Counted from the stretch's first letter, positions 24,682-35,998 are shown. The stretch: 64,000 nucleotides of DNA from Ailurus styani (GCA_002007465.1 LNAC01000348.1:1410833-1474832); one strand, 5' to 3'. Notes: a model not told the origin generated them from the sequence alone. Numbers and translations are program-made.

Positions 24682-27589
24682 CTGTTCAGAATGACAGGAT
24701 TAATACTGGAAAAAAAACCCATTCCATTAACACCAGCAACCGAACAGGAAGATTTCTTTTAGAAAGTCAGCTATTTCACTCAGTGTTTGATTTCTAGAAT
24801 GTTCCATGTTGTCCTGTATTAGTCTCTTCAGGGTTCAGTATCTTTTTTTCCCCCAGGTACAGTTTAAGTCTGAGAAATACAAGAGGTTTTTAGCTCCCTG
24901 CGATAATTGTTTTTAAAATGGGCAGGGAACCTAATAAAGACAGGAGTAAGAGGACTTTAACTTTTTAACATGTGATTTTTCTAGTGTGTGAATGTCTTCA
25001 AGTCCTAAACAGGAATATGTTCCAGGGTTCTTCACCATCTTCTTAGGGAAGTTAGTTACTCAGTTGAGTTTGTGGTGGTTGTCATTTCAATGGCTACAGA
25101 TCATGAAAAAAAAACAACCTTCCAGAGGAAGGAAGAACAACAAACAAACAAAAGTACCTTCCAGAGGACAATAATATACATACCACCCCTTTGAAATAAA
25201 ACGGACACTTGAAGCCCAATAACATTTATATACGATCCCCATCTCGTTTCCGTCTGAAGGTAAGATGGAGGTTACTTGGTTTTTCCCATTCTTGAAAAAA
25301 GTTATAAGCTGATCTTAATTTAAAACTCACTTTCCTAGTTTCAGGTTAGTTCTCTTGAGGTGACTATGCCTACTGGAAGGAGTGCTGGCTTTGCCCAGAA
25401 CATTGAATTTCTAGGCAGTGGAGTCACAAACTCCATTTCCCACAGAAGCCCCCACACCATGCCACGGAGGAGTGACACCTGAGGCCAAAGAAGAAAAGGG
25501 CACACCCACATGTGTGCATTTTTGTATTTTTTTAAGGGTTCCATTTTCCCAAACGTCAAACTAGTTGAAAAACTATTGAAAAATTACAAAGTCAGGGTAT
25601 CAGCACTCACATTACTTGGGTTTTTTTATATTCTGTAACTTTTATTTTCATACCATAATTATTTTATACTCAACTTTTTAACATGGGATCTTTCAATATG
25701 TAGTTATCCTATCTCAGTTCATGATCTTGATCATATAGCACGTGTTTTAACTTTCTGACTCATGTAAACTTTCAAACTATTTGTCTTAGCTTCCTGTTTT
25801 TATACACACACATACACATAAATTTCCATTTTTCATTTCAAGTTGAATTTTGGGGCTAAGGATACATGCTAAAAGGCCCAAATTAGTGAAACTCAGGAAC
25901 ACTCATATTATTTATGTCATTGTGTCTATACCCCCTGCTTGCACACTTCCGAGGGTCATGCTGGTGGAGAGTCTGATCTAGTCTTTATTTAAAATATTGG
26001 CATTGTGTTCATCGCGCATATTTTTTCTTTTCTTTTTTTTTATTGTGTTATGTTAGTCACCATAGAGTACATCATTAGTTTTTGATGCAGTGATCCAAGA
26101 TTCATTGTTTACGTGTAACATCCAGTGCTCCATGCAATCCATGCCCTCCTTAATACCCATCCATGCCCTCCTTAATACCCTTCACTTCACTTAGCATAAT
26201 CTCTTCCAGTCCCATCCACGTTGATGTAAAAGTTGGGTATTCATCCTTTCTGATGGCTGAGTAATATCCCATTGTGTATATGGACTACATCATCTTTATC
26301 CATTCATCTGCTGAAGGGCATCTTGGCTCTTTCCACATTTTGGCTATTGTGGACATTGCTGCCATGAACATTGGGGTGCATATGGCCCTTCTTTTCACTA
26401 CATCTGTATCTTTGGGGTAAATAGCCAGTAGTGCAATTGCTGGGTCATAGGGTAGCTCTATTTTTAATTTTTTGAGGAACCTCCACAGTGTTTGCCAAAG
26501 TGGCTGCACCTATTTGCATTCCCACCAACAGTGTAAGAGGGTTCCCCTTTCTCCACAAGTTCTCCAACATTTATTGTTTCTTGCCTTGTCGATTTTTGCC
26601 ACTCTAACTGGTGTAAGGTTCTGGAGGATTCAGAGATACCATCTTACATCACGGATATTTTTTCAATTACTTTTGATTCTCTAAATACTGGCCTAAAATA
26701 TCATTTAACTTGATTGCTGAGGGCTTTTTTTTTTGGCACCGTCCTCCCACTCCCATTAAATTTTGATCTAGAAGAGAGTGTCTTCCTGCTTCACACTCAT
26801 CATGACCCTGTCAACTTGATGGAAATATGAATGAATAGAAGATGAAAACTGGCAGCTAACCCTTGACCTCAGGGAGACAGCAGGAGTTGGTGTGACAAAC
26901 TAGAAGGCTTCACTCAGCCCCAAAGAAGCCCCTCAATATTTAGTATCAAGAGCCATGTTATATGGATAAATGTGAGTCCACAGTACTGTCAGATCTGCTG
27001 AATTTTTGAGAAGTGAGAAATCTGGGACTATGAGAAATTTTGTCAGTTTTTAACATAAGCAATGAAATTATTAGGTTTTTAAAACATTCTGAAGCTAAAA
27101 ACAAATTCTGGGACTCAGGGATGAAAAATATGGCTGCCTGCGAAATCTGAGGTCTGGGAAGCCAATTTAGAACCTTTGTTTGGAATCAGTAATGGTTTTC
27201 CAAATAACAAAGCTATTATAAACTTTCCTCTTATGTGGTTACTATGAGCTATATACATTCCAAATTTTATTATTTTTATGTATCAGCCATTGTTTCTGCC
27301 TCCAAAAGCACAGGCTGTGGGCTCCAAAGTATGTTCTTCCTCTGAAGCAATTCTATGAATGTTCATAATTCAGTATCAGGAGGATTGGGATCCTGAGGTC
27401 AACCGACTTCTTACGATATGAGCAAAAAAGCATGAGGTGCCTTTTTACCAGGAAATAGATTTTCTGGTAAATAAACCAGACTAAAGGCCAATTTAGTCCA
27501 ATGTCACAAATCTCATAAAGTTTCATATATCTTGACATTTTTGTTTCTGACGTATTCATCTTTGGAAGTACAGTGATGTGAAGGCATAC
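24682..27589 (-). other. Intron 7 of the PHYH-family gene
   Basis: It contains an L1 fragment at 26026-26635; the remainder is unique AT-rich sequence. Confidence 0.9.
26026..26635 (-). mobile_element. LINE-1 3' fragment in intron 7
   Basis: It starts with a T-rich run (A-tail reversed) and reads 'ccatagagtacatcattag', then ORF2 end (antisense [18 protein letters not shown]). It is in sense orientation with the gene. A 22-bp unit is duplicated at 26137-26180. Confidence 0.92.
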
Positions 27590-27739
27590 CTTCCGGTATC
27601 CTTGAGTTTTGTTCCAACCAGATCCATGAATGAGCAAAGGATGAAAGAAAACAGTGTCTCCCTTCTCCATCACAAGGTGCACTCGGGGGCAGTCTTCATC
27701 ATAGTCCTGGATCCCGTAAAACATTTTATTAACTCCTTC
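27590..27739 (-). CDS. PHYH: PHYH-family exon 7 (residues 227-276), third iron ligand and 2OG arginine
   Basis: This 150-nt exon of exactly 50 codons encodes [16 protein letters not shown], then [20 protein letters not shown] and [11 protein letters not shown]. His264 is the third iron ligand and Arg275 the 2-oxoglutarate carboxylate ligand; Ser266, Phe257 and Asn269 are kept. Residue 268 is Trp where I recall Gln in human. The acceptor is TGTTCTAG and the donor GTATGC. An open frame continuing past the donor reads into the intron and is not coding. Confidence 0.96.
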
Positions 27740-27866
27740 CTAGAACACATAAGAGAACCCAAGACTATATTTGAGGAACCCAATGATTAAGAATTTTATC
27801 AATGACTCATTAGGGAAAGCAAAGTTTTCCTAAGTTCTGCCAAGAGAAAGAGATAAATAGACTCTT

Positions 27867-28044
27867 TTTTTTTTTTTTATTTCACAGAGGGAGAGAGATC
27901 ACAAGGAGGCAGGCAGAGAGAGAAGTGGGGGAAGCAGGCTCCCCGCTGAGCAGGGAGCCCGACGCGGGCCTCGATCCCAGGACCCTGAGATCATGACCTG
28001 AGCCGAAAGCAGAGGCTTTAACCCACTGAGCCACCCAGGCGCCC
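27867..28044 (-). mobile_element. Young CAN SINE in intron 6 ('CACAGAGGGAGAGAG' variant)
   Basis: The element has 'atttcacagagggagagaga' where most copies read TTTGACAGAGAG, and 'aaggaggcaggcagag'. The exact 15-bp duplication gataaatagactctt lies at 27852-27866 and 28045-28059. Confidence 0.96.
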
Positions 28045-28802
28045 GATAAATAGACTCTTAAAAGGAACTGTAAATATACACAAATTTCTCAGATATCTGG
28101 TTGTAGAAATCACAGATTTGGGGGACCAAATGAAGAATCTGAAATTTCCACTTACCCTTCATTAATGAATTATAAGTGAAGATCTAGACCAACTTTGCAT
28201 TTTGCAGTTAACATGGGAGATCCCCTTTCCAGCCCGAATCTGTAATCACTTTGTATCTGAACAGAGGATCAATCAAAGGCACTGGTCATGGTCAAGGTTC
28301 AGCTGCTCCCACCAGGTGCCCCATCCTGACTGTTCCCACTGAATAGTGACTCTCACTTTCCTGCTCACCAGAGCCAGCCAGCCTTTCTATGAACTCAGCA
28401 TGTGCCTGCCACCCTCCAAGACACTCCCTTGGGCCTAAGTCAGCCACAGCCCACTTCTGTCACCTGCACCAAAGTTTCCCTAAACCTCAACTCAGTTCAT
28501 GAATCTCACAGTTTCAGATTTTATATCAGAATCCAGACTCAAAGATTTTCACTTGGCACTAATCCTCAGTGCAAGAATTCTAATTGAGACAGAAGTCCTG
28601 AAAGCCATATTCTTTACTTCCTACAAAAAACAAAAACAAAAACACCACATTCATTCTTCCTGCCTTAACAACACATGCTCTTCTCGGGTTTCCAGACTTT
28701 ATTGTCCGATGCCTACAACACTCATAGTCTCCTCTCTGGTTTCTTTGCCTCTGGACTCCTCACCTCCAGTACCTCCTGCTCTAGATCTCAAGATTATCAT
28801 CT

Positions 28803-28983
28803 TTTTTTTTTTTTTTTGCCCCAGGGGTACAGGTCTGTGGATCAGCAGGCTTACACTTTTCACAGCACTCACCAAAGCACAAACGCTCCCCAAAGTCCAT
28901 AACCCATCCACCCTATCCCTACCCTCCCACACCCCAGTAACCCTCAGTTTGTTTCGTGAGATTAAGAGTCTCTTATGGTTCGT
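28803..28983 (-). mobile_element. LINE-1 3' UTR tail, 5'-truncated, in intron 6
   Basis: T15 is followed by 'gccccaggggtacaggtctg' and 'ccataacccatccaccctat', the 3' terminus of the young carnivore L1 also seen at 62990. Only about 170 nt were inserted. Confidence 0.92.
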
Positions 28984-29466
28984 TGAAAAGCCACCATTCA
29001 CGGGCTCAAAAGCATTCAATAGTTCAATCAATAAACCATGCAACAGGCATGCAGTGGAATACTACTCATCCTTCCCCAGAGCCTTTGCTGGGTCTCTCTA
29101 GCGGGAAGGAGATGATTCCTCCCTCTTCTTTATCCTAAAATCCAGCGATCAGTGGGTAAGAATTACTTGGCAGGTGATGCATGCATCCGGTGTTGTGAGT
29201 GTTTATGTTTGACCTCTGCAATGAGGCTTGATGATCTTAGATCCTATACAGTGCCACCATAGTTCCCCACACTTGTCAGCTTTCCAACGCTTGTTGAAAG
29301 AAAAATGATTATTTTACCTGACATCCTTGAATTTTCCCTGATCCTAATTCCAAAACCTAAAACAATGTTTTGTTAAGAAAGCAAATGCCATCTCATTGTC
29401 AAAGTTCTGTATGGAATCTGATATGAAACCAAAACAATAAATATCCTGATTAAGATTTACCCTCTA

Positions 29467-29694
29467 GGGGCACCTGGGTGGCTCAGGGAGTTGGGTGTCC
29501 GACTCTGGATTTGGGGATCGGGCTATGATCTCAGGGTCATAAGATCAAGCTGCATGTTGAGCTAGTGCTCAGCAGAGTCTGCATGTTGCCCTTCCTCCCC
29601 CTCTGCCTCTTTCGGCCCCCGCCACCTCTTGCATGTACAAATATCACGAGCTCTCTCCCTTTATCCCTGTCTCTCTCTGTGTCTCTGATTCACA

Positions 29695-29745
<51 letters not shown>

Positions 29746-29752
29746 AATCCTA
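29467..29752 (+). mobile_element. CAN SINE with long (AAAT)n tail, intron 6
   Basis: 'gcacctgggtggctcaggg' body. The tail (AAAT)13 at 29694-29747 has expanded into a microsatellite. Confidence 0.92.
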
Positions 29753-29759
29753 AGAAAGA

Positions 29760-29838
29760 GAGAAAGGGAGGGAGAGAGGGAGGGAAACAAGAAGGAAGGA
29801 AGGAAGGAAGGAAGGAAGGAAGGAAGGAAGGAAGGAAA
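29760..29838 (+). repeat. (GGAA)n microsatellite beside exon 6
   Basis: GAAA/GGGA runs become 12 clean GGAA units, ending about 25 nt from the exon 6 donor. In the transcript it is a CCTT-rich pyrimidine tract. Confidence 0.95.
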
Positions 29839-29863
29839 AGTTTTATCCTTTCCACAGACATAC

Positions 29864-30045
29864 CTCCCACTTAGGATAACCGTGTGGCTTCAGGTAGCTT
29901 TTGTGAGTGCCTGGGAGCACACACAGGCAGCCATTGTTCTGGTCGATATGCTCCATGGCTGTCCAAGCACAAACTATGTTATTGCTGGGCCTGAAGGGGA
30001 AATAGTACAGATCCTGGTGCAAGGGATGGCGGGATGTCTTCTTGC
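29864..30045 (-). CDS. PHYH: PHYH-family exon 6 (residues 166-226), HxD iron-binding motif
   Basis: This 182-nt exon carries the catalytic HQD motif (His175-Gln176-Asp177) in SRHPLHQDL, then [19 protein letters not shown] with Trp193, and NNGCL with Gly204. Two iron ligands and several Refsum-disease positions (Gln176, Gly204, His220) are intact. Residue 179 is Tyr; I recall His in human. The acceptor is GTTTCAG and the donor GTATGT is good. A (GGAA)n and (AAAT)n microsatellite pair begins about 25 nt beyond the donor. Confidence 0.96.
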
Positions 30046-30838
30046 CTGAAACAGAACCTGCTGTTTAACCACACTTGAACCTCAGAATTTGTCTTCTCTG
30101 CCTGAAAACCAGAACAATGACCATCCCTACAAAACCCAAACAAGTGAAACAACACTAGAAAATCAGCCTGGAGAGATAAGCACCAAACTGGAATATCAAA
30201 TTGACAGGGTGACTCCAGATCCTACACCTTTTTTCTGGGTTTCTGATAGCCGAGGACTCACACCATTCTCTAGCAACTCATAACATAACATAACATCTCT
30301 ATTGTGCTTTATTCCTTTGTAACTCTGGTTTGGGCACAGAGCTTAGTATTCAAAAAAAAGTTTAATTAATTGAAGAAAGTAACTAAATTTGAAGTTTTCT
30401 GTTATCCCTCTATATGGCTGATACAAGCACTATCAAATAACTAAATTAATAAAAGGCCTCCAAGAAGTTCCTCACGAAATTAGAAGCACTTGGTGGACAG
30501 TCACTCTGTAGAATCAGAGATCACAGAACCACATTTACGTGGTTCCCTGTTTTGCACTCTGAACTTGGTGATGTTCCCCAACAACCAACCCTGACCTCTC
30601 TAAGTAAGATATCCCGGGTAGGAGAGATTTCGTGGTGCTACACTACAGGCCAGTCGCATAAAGCTCTCCTGCCCTCTTATTCTCTAAAAAAAGTGAAAAA
30701 CAATAAAGAATTTTGAAGGACCAATTTGTTACTGCTAGTAGAGTAGAACTTCTCAGCATGGCCCAAGAGCTGCGGATGGCTTTAAAAATGCATTTAAAAA
30801 TTAAATTAAAAATGCATTAAAAATGCTTTAAAAATTCC

Positions 30839-31033
30839 TGGGGTGCCTGGGTGGCTCGGTCGTTAAGTGTCTGCCTTTGGCTCAGGTCATGATCCCAGGG
30901 TCCTGGAATCGAGCCCGGAATCAGGCTTCCTGCTCTGTGGGAAGCCTGCTTCTCCCTCTCCTACCCCCCCTGCTTGTGTTCCCTCTCTCGCTGTGTCTCT
31001 CTCTGTCAAATAAATAAATAAAATCTTTAAAAA
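30839..31033 (+). mobile_element. CAN SINE in intron 5
   Basis: 'gtgcctgggtggctcggtc' to 'aaataaaatctttaaaaaa'. Confidence 0.94.
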
Positions 31034-31049
31034 AGTGCAGATTCCTGGG

Positions 31050-31184
31050 GGTGCTTTGGTAGATCAGGCAGTTATGCATCTGACTCTTGATTTCAGTTCA
31101 GATCTTGATCTCAGGGTTATGAGTTCAAGTCCAATGTTGGGCTCCATATTGGGCATGTAGCCTACTTAAAAAAAATTTTTTTTT
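31050..31184 (+). mobile_element. Short older CAN SINE in intron 5
   Basis: Body 'ttggtagatcaggcagttat', ending 'catgtagcctacttaaaa'. The 16-bp duplication agtgcagattcctggg lies at 31034-31049 and 31185-31200. Confidence 0.9.
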
Positions 31185-31659
31185 AGTGCAGATTCCTGGG
31201 TTTTAGCTTCCAAATCAGTTTCTCTGGGAGTGAGATCTTAGGAGCTACATTTTAGCAAGTACAAGACATTTTAAGTCAACTGTTGTATATGATTTATAAG
31301 GATAGTTTTAATTTTGATAATAACAATAATATCCTCAACCAGGAAGGCAGAATTCATACTATCATTGGTGAGAATAGTTAACAAAGCCTAGGGATGATAA
31401 TTACAATAGTAGGAGCCTATGGCATATGAACAGCCATGTTTATTAAACCAAACTTTTGAGCAGCAAGCCAGTCAGTCGTCCATAAATCCAATAATAACCC
31501 TACAGTTAACATCTGAAATCGCTGTTCTACCTCACTATTGTTATGATGTATGCTATTTTAAGACTTAAATAAGAGGACATGTATAGTTATCCAAGTTTAG
31601 CAGTTATACACACAGCTAGAGTTAGAACACCCTAAACTTTCTCTTTTCTTTTTTATTTA

Positions 31660-31782
<123 letters not shown>

Positions 31783-31828
31783 CTAAGAGAAAAGAGGAAA
31801 AAAAAGTTTCATTAGAAATCCAGTGCAC

Positions 31829-32032
31829 GGGGCGCCTGGGTGGCTCAGTGGGTTAAAGCCTCTGCTTTCGGCCCAGGTCATGATCTCAGGGTCCTGGGAT
31901 CGAGGCCCGCATCGGGCTCTCTGCTCAGCAGGGAGCCTGCTTCCCCCTCTCTCTCTGCCTGCCTCTCTGCCTCCTTGTGATCTCTCTCCCTCTGTGAAAT
32001 AAATAAATAAAATCTTTAAAAAAAAAAAAAAA
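31829..32032 (+). mobile_element. Young CAN SINE 46 nt upstream of exon 5
   Basis: Nearly consensus, with the same variant block as 27867. The 15-bp duplication agaaatccagtgcac lies at 31814-31828 and 32033-32047. It is antisense to the gene, so the pre-mRNA shows a poly-U, AAAGAUUUUAUUUAUUU, CACAG stretch. Confidence 0.97.
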
Positions 32033-32111
32033 AGAAATCCAGTGCACAAAAGTGGCATAAAGTACAATTACCTGTACAAGAGCCAGGATCCCGACAATTA
32101 AACACTTGGTA

Positions 32112-32292
32112 GGAGCACCTGAGTCGCTCAGTCAGTGAAGCTTCCAACTCTTGATTTCTGCTCAGGTCATGATCTCAGAGTCACAGGACTGAGCCTTGCA
32201 TTGGGCTCTTTTTTCAGTGGGGAGTCTACTTCAGATTCTCTCCCTCTTCTCCTCCCCTCCAAATAAATAAGTAAATATATTTTTTAAAAAAC
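32112..32292 (+). mobile_element. CAN SINE in intron 4
   Basis: Flanked by cacttggta at 32103-32111 and 32293-32301. Confidence 0.92.
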
Positions 32293-32548
32293 CACTTGGT
32301 ATTTCACAACATTGCAAACAAAGCATGGAAACAAAACTGGAAGTCTGCAACACTGAATTAAACAGGCTTTTCTGAGCCAGTTGGAACCCTAACCACTTTT
32401 TCTACAAGAGAGGCAGGCATTTCTCTGAGATATCAACTGGGAAAGGCAGAGATACCCTTCTTTCAACTGGAGCTGCCCATAGTTGCCCAGCGAGCAGGCA
32501 GCTTCCTCTTCCCCTCACCAAGACTCTTCATAAGGATGGACCATGAGG

Positions 32549-32655
32549 GGCACCTGGCTGACTCAGTGGGTAGAGCATGCAACTCCTGAGCTGGGGTTGT
32601 GAGTTCAACCCCCACGCTGGGCATGGAGCCTACTTAAGAAAAAAAGAAGGGTCAA
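32549..32655 (+). mobile_element. Short older CAN SINE in intron 4
   Basis: 'ggcacctggctgactcagtg' and 'gtgagttcaacccccacgct' define the short form. Confidence 0.85.
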
Positions 32656-32685
32656 CTTTTGGGATTTCCTTAGGTCAGTATTTTC

Positions 32686-32888
32686 CTTTTTTTTTTTTTT
32701 TAAAGATTTTATTTATTTATTTGACACACAGAGAGAGATTACAAGTAGGCAGAGAGGCAGGCAGAGAGAGGAGGAAGGAGGCTCCCTGCGGAGCAAGGAG
32801 CCTGATGCGGGCCTTGATCCCAGGACCCTGAGATCATGACCTGAGCCGAAGGCAGAGGCTTTAACCCACTGATGCACCCAGGAGCCCT
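32686..32888 (-). mobile_element. CAN SINE in intron 4
   Basis: Reversed, T16 start. It sits directly beside a short SINE; tcagtattttc at 32675-32685 and 32996-33006 flanks the pair. Confidence 0.92.
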
Positions 32889-32995
32889 CTTCTTCTTTTT
32901 TTTAATAATCCCTAATCTCACCATGGGGCTCAAACTCATGACCTCAAGATCAAGAGTCTTATGCTCCTACAACTAAGCCAGCCAGACACCTCCAA
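32889..32995 (-). mobile_element. Short older CAN SINE in intron 4
   Basis: Body 'caccatggggctcaaactca' to 'aagccagccagacacc', reversed. Confidence 0.85.
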
Positions 32996-33507
32996 TCAGT
33001 ATTTTCTAAACCTCAGTGACACTCAAGAGCCATTTTACCATTTCTATCATACTTTACGGAGGTGAGCAATATAGTTAGCCAATAATTTTTCCAAATTAAC
33101 TCACATCTTATCCTGGTTAATAATAGTCCTGAGGTCATAGGTTGGATGTGCTGGTTATTTTTTCCAATACACGTTAAAATAAATATCCAATTACTAAAAG
33201 CACGACGCACCTCCTAAAAATCATTGCATGAACCAGCAGGTGCATGGTTCACACTTTAGAGGGGTGGGAACCCTGGACACCCTGGTCGTGCTTACTCTAC
33301 CATGTGCTGCCTCTAACTTCCAGCTTTTCCTCCCTGACTGATGCACACCACTTCCATTTCCATAGCAGGACTTGAGGCTGGGAAGAATGGCTGACTCAGA
33401 GGGGCCACATCACCTTCTGTCCCCAACCCGTGGGGCTAGGCATCATAGGTGGCTGTACATAGTCTTTTTCATGAGGCAAATTTTCTTTCTTTTTAAAATT
33501 ATTTTTA

Positions 33508-33680
33508 ACATTTTAAAAAAAGATTTTTTCAGAGAGAGAACAAGAAAGAGAGCAGTAGGCAGAGGGAGAAACAGGCTCCCTGATGAGCAAGGAGCCCGAT
33601 GCTGGACTCCATCCCAGGACCCTGAGATCCTGACTTGAGCCCAAGGCAGATGCTTAACCAACTAAGCCACCCAGGTGTCC
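33508..33680 (-). mobile_element. CAN SINE in intron 4
   Basis: Reversed and somewhat degenerate: 'aaagattttttcagagagag' to 'gccacccaggtgtccc'. Confidence 0.9.
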
Positions 33681-33687
33681 CACTTTT

Positions 33688-34020
33688 TAATTTTTTTTTT
33701 AAGTTATAAGTAACCTCCACAACCTACCTGGGGTTCGAACTCACAACCCAGAGATCAAGAGCAGCAGGCTTGGATCACTTGGGTGGCTGTCAGTTAAGCA
33801 ACTGAGTCTTGATTTCAGCTCAGGCCATGATTTCGGGGTCCAGAGATCCAGCCCCATGTCAGGCTCTGTGCTCAGCAGGCAGTCTGCTTGAGATTTTCTC
33901 TCTCCCTCTTCCTCTGCCCCTCCCCCTCCTCCTGCCCACACTTTCTCTCTAAAATAAATACATAAATCTTAAAGAAAAAAAAAGCGTCATGCTCTACCAA
34001 CAGAGCCAGGCAGGTGCCCC
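33688..34020 (-). mobile_element. Short older CAN SINE, split by another SINE
   Basis: The left part (33688-33767) ends 'gagatcaagagcagcagg' and the right part (33984-34020) resumes 'catgctctaccaacagagcc'. Confidence 0.85.
33768..33983 (+). mobile_element. CAN SINE nested in a short SINE
   Basis: 'cttgggtggctgtcagttaa' to 'aaataaatacataaatctt'. It inserted in the middle of the short reversed SINE. Confidence 0.9.
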
Positions 34021-34106
34021 CATGGGCAAATTCTCTAATAGCACTTGGGGTTATAATTTCTAACATGCACTATATGCAATGTGTCCTTTAAAACCATTCT
34101 ATATTG

Positions 34107-34303
34107 GGGCGCCTGGGTGGTTCAGTGGATTAAGCCTCTGCCTTTGGCTCGGGTCATGATCTCAGGGTCCTGGGATCAAGTCCCGCATCAGGCTCTCTGC
34201 TCAGATGGGAGCCTGCTTCCCCCTCTCCCTCTGCCTGCCTCTCTGTCTATTTGTGATCTTTCTCTCTCTCTCTGTCGAATAAATAAATAAAATATTTTTA
34301 AAA
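34107..34303 (+). mobile_element. CAN SINE in intron 4
   Basis: 'ggcgcctgggtggttcagtg' to 'gaataaataaataaaatat', close to consensus. Confidence 0.94.
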
Positions 34304-34861
34304 AACATTCTAAATAAATGGTTCATAAACTGTGGTACACTTATGTAATGGGATGCTATGCAGTAGTTTAAAAGCATGATATTGGTTAATATATAAGTGA
34401 TATAGAAGGATGTGTAAGATCTAGTATAAGTGTAGAAAACATGGGGACAACCAGTAGGCTCCCATGTGACACAAAGGGTGGGGGTAGGGAGATGCACCTA
34501 CAGAGCCATGAAAGACGTCCAGCTGAACAGTTGACACCAGAAAGCTCGGCGGTGAGTGGGGCTGGAGGGTGGGAGACTTTCCTTTTCATCTTATGCCGTT
34601 CTGTACTATGTGGATGTCTTCATAAATCTGAATTACTCTTAAAGAACACTAATTTTTTAAAAACTAGTTTGAATCCAAACACAAACTTAAACCTCTACTG
34701 ACCAGATTCATAAAACAAAAAGAAACGATAAGTGGATGTCCAGTGAATAGGATCTGCAATGTCCCTCCTGTTGATGTGCCCATATCCAAAGTGAGAGAGG
34801 CTCTGTTCTCTCTAAGGCAGAATTCCCGCCCTTCTCAACCAAGGATAATGACCACATTCCA

Positions 34862-35093
34862 GAGCAGGTTTCTCCATCTGGTGACTACTGACATTTGGGG
34901 CTGGATAAGTCATTATTTGCGGGGAGGGGACTATTCTGCACCCTGTAGGATCACTGGGCTCCATTAGCAGCATGCCCGCCTCTACCCTGAGGAGAAGAGA
35001 GAAGCACGCAGGCCCCACTGTGCACCAACCCAACATGGCTCCAGACACCGCCAAAGGTCCGCCTCCATCTGAGAACCACTGCTCACCAGCCAC
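34862..35093 (-). mobile_element. MER20-like DNA transposon (hAT-Charlie)
   Basis: 'tgactactgacatttggggc', 'tagcagcatgcccgcctcta' and 'gagaaccactg' at the right end fit the reversed MER20 pattern I recall. It lies about 95 nt from the exon 4 donor. Confidence 0.65.
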
Positions 35094-35188
35094 AAAACAG
35101 GGGGGGCAGATAAAGTGCAAGCAATCCCAGAGGCAAGCATGCAGGTGCGTTATTCACTTAAAAAGAAAACGCAGGAGGGTTCTCAAAC

Positions 35189-35357
35189 CTCAGGGAGAGT
35201 GCAGTATCTGAAGAGTTCCTGATCTTCTCTGAAATCTTGGATCCTTGAAACCGTCTTTTCACTTTGAGTATGTCCTGATTTTGCAAGGGCTACATCTTTC
35301 ATTATCACCATATGCTCTGGTTTCACCTCCCCTTTGCAGATCCTTTCAAACTGGTTC
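35189..35357 (-). CDS. PHYH: PHYH-family exon 4 (residues 82-138)
   Basis: This 169-nt exon encodes residues from NQFERICKGEVKP to RIQDFREDQELFRYCTLPE. Asn83, a Refsum-disease position, is retained. The middle (residues 95-119) differs strongly from human PHYH. Residue 120, a lysine that I recall contacts 2-oxoglutarate in human, is arginine here. The acceptor is TTTTCTAG. The donor is GTTTGA, which has T at +3 and is weak. The exon ends on a codon boundary. It has no long ORF of its own and was found by homology. Confidence 0.93.
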
Positions 35358-35998
35358 CTAGAAAATTTAATTGGCAGATGATGTCATTACTCCATTCTCC
35401 ATGGCTCCAGGCACCTGCCTGGCCAGTTCTGTGAAAAGAGTCTCAAAGATTGAGGGGGGTGATGTCTCTGCACCAGGCCAACCTCCAAGCCAGGCTGAGT
35501 AGTTCTGAAGACGGGGAGGAGAAAATTACCAGCTCAGCAGCCCCTGTCTCCTCACTGTGAGGCCAGAACTCACTGCGGGAATTCACGTATTCCTTAGCCT
35601 AACAGAACAGTGGGGAATCGTCTGTGATGTGGTTGCAGCTGAGTAATAATGGCAAATACTTCTCTCATACTTACCACAGGCCAGGCCCTGTTTGCAGGCT
35701 TGTGTGTGTACTTCACCTTATCCAGTCCTCACAACAACACTAGGCCATAAGTACTATTATCATCCCCATTGTACAGGAGCAAAAACAGAGGTGTGGAAAG
35801 TAAGTTGCCCCAAGACACACAACAGGAAGTAGTCAGGCTAAGAGTAAAGCCAGCCAGTCTGGCTCCAGAGGTCATGTTCTTAACCGCTTCCCAATGAGCC
35901 AGTCACTGAAAAATATCTGAACACACACGCTAATCTTGTTCACGTTCCCACTGCAAACTTGTAACATATTTCTGTAAAACAACGAAGGGTTACTGTAC
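35358..35998 (-). other. Intron 3 of the PHYH-family gene
   Basis: The shortest intron (641 nt), largely a MIR element. Confidence 0.92.
35643..35890 (-). mobile_element. MIR element in intron 3
   Basis: 'accttatccagtcctcacaa', 'ctattatcatccccattgta' and 'gccagtctggctccagaggt' are reversed MIR landmarks. Confidence 0.9.

Larger units (their letters stand above)
27740..29863 (-). other. Intron 6 of the PHYH-family gene
   Basis: It holds a SINE (27867-28044), an L1 tail (28803-28983), a second SINE and two microsatellites close to exon 6. A 200-codon plus-strand frame at 28499-29101 spans the L1 tail and is not a gene. Confidence 0.9.
31783..35188 (-). other. Intron 4 of the PHYH-family gene
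   Basis: The most repeat-loaded intron: about nine SINE pieces between 31829 and 34303, plus a MER20-like element next to exon 4. Confidence 0.9.

Noticed and set aside
27353..27589. Continuation of the exon 7 reading frame (about 73 extra codons)
   Set aside because: It begins after a proper GTATGC donor at 27589, and exon 8 supplies the conserved continuation, so this is intron.
28499..29101. 200-codon plus-strand ORF
   Set aside because: It runs through an intron of the PHYH-family gene and across an antisense L1 tail. It has no homology that I can see.
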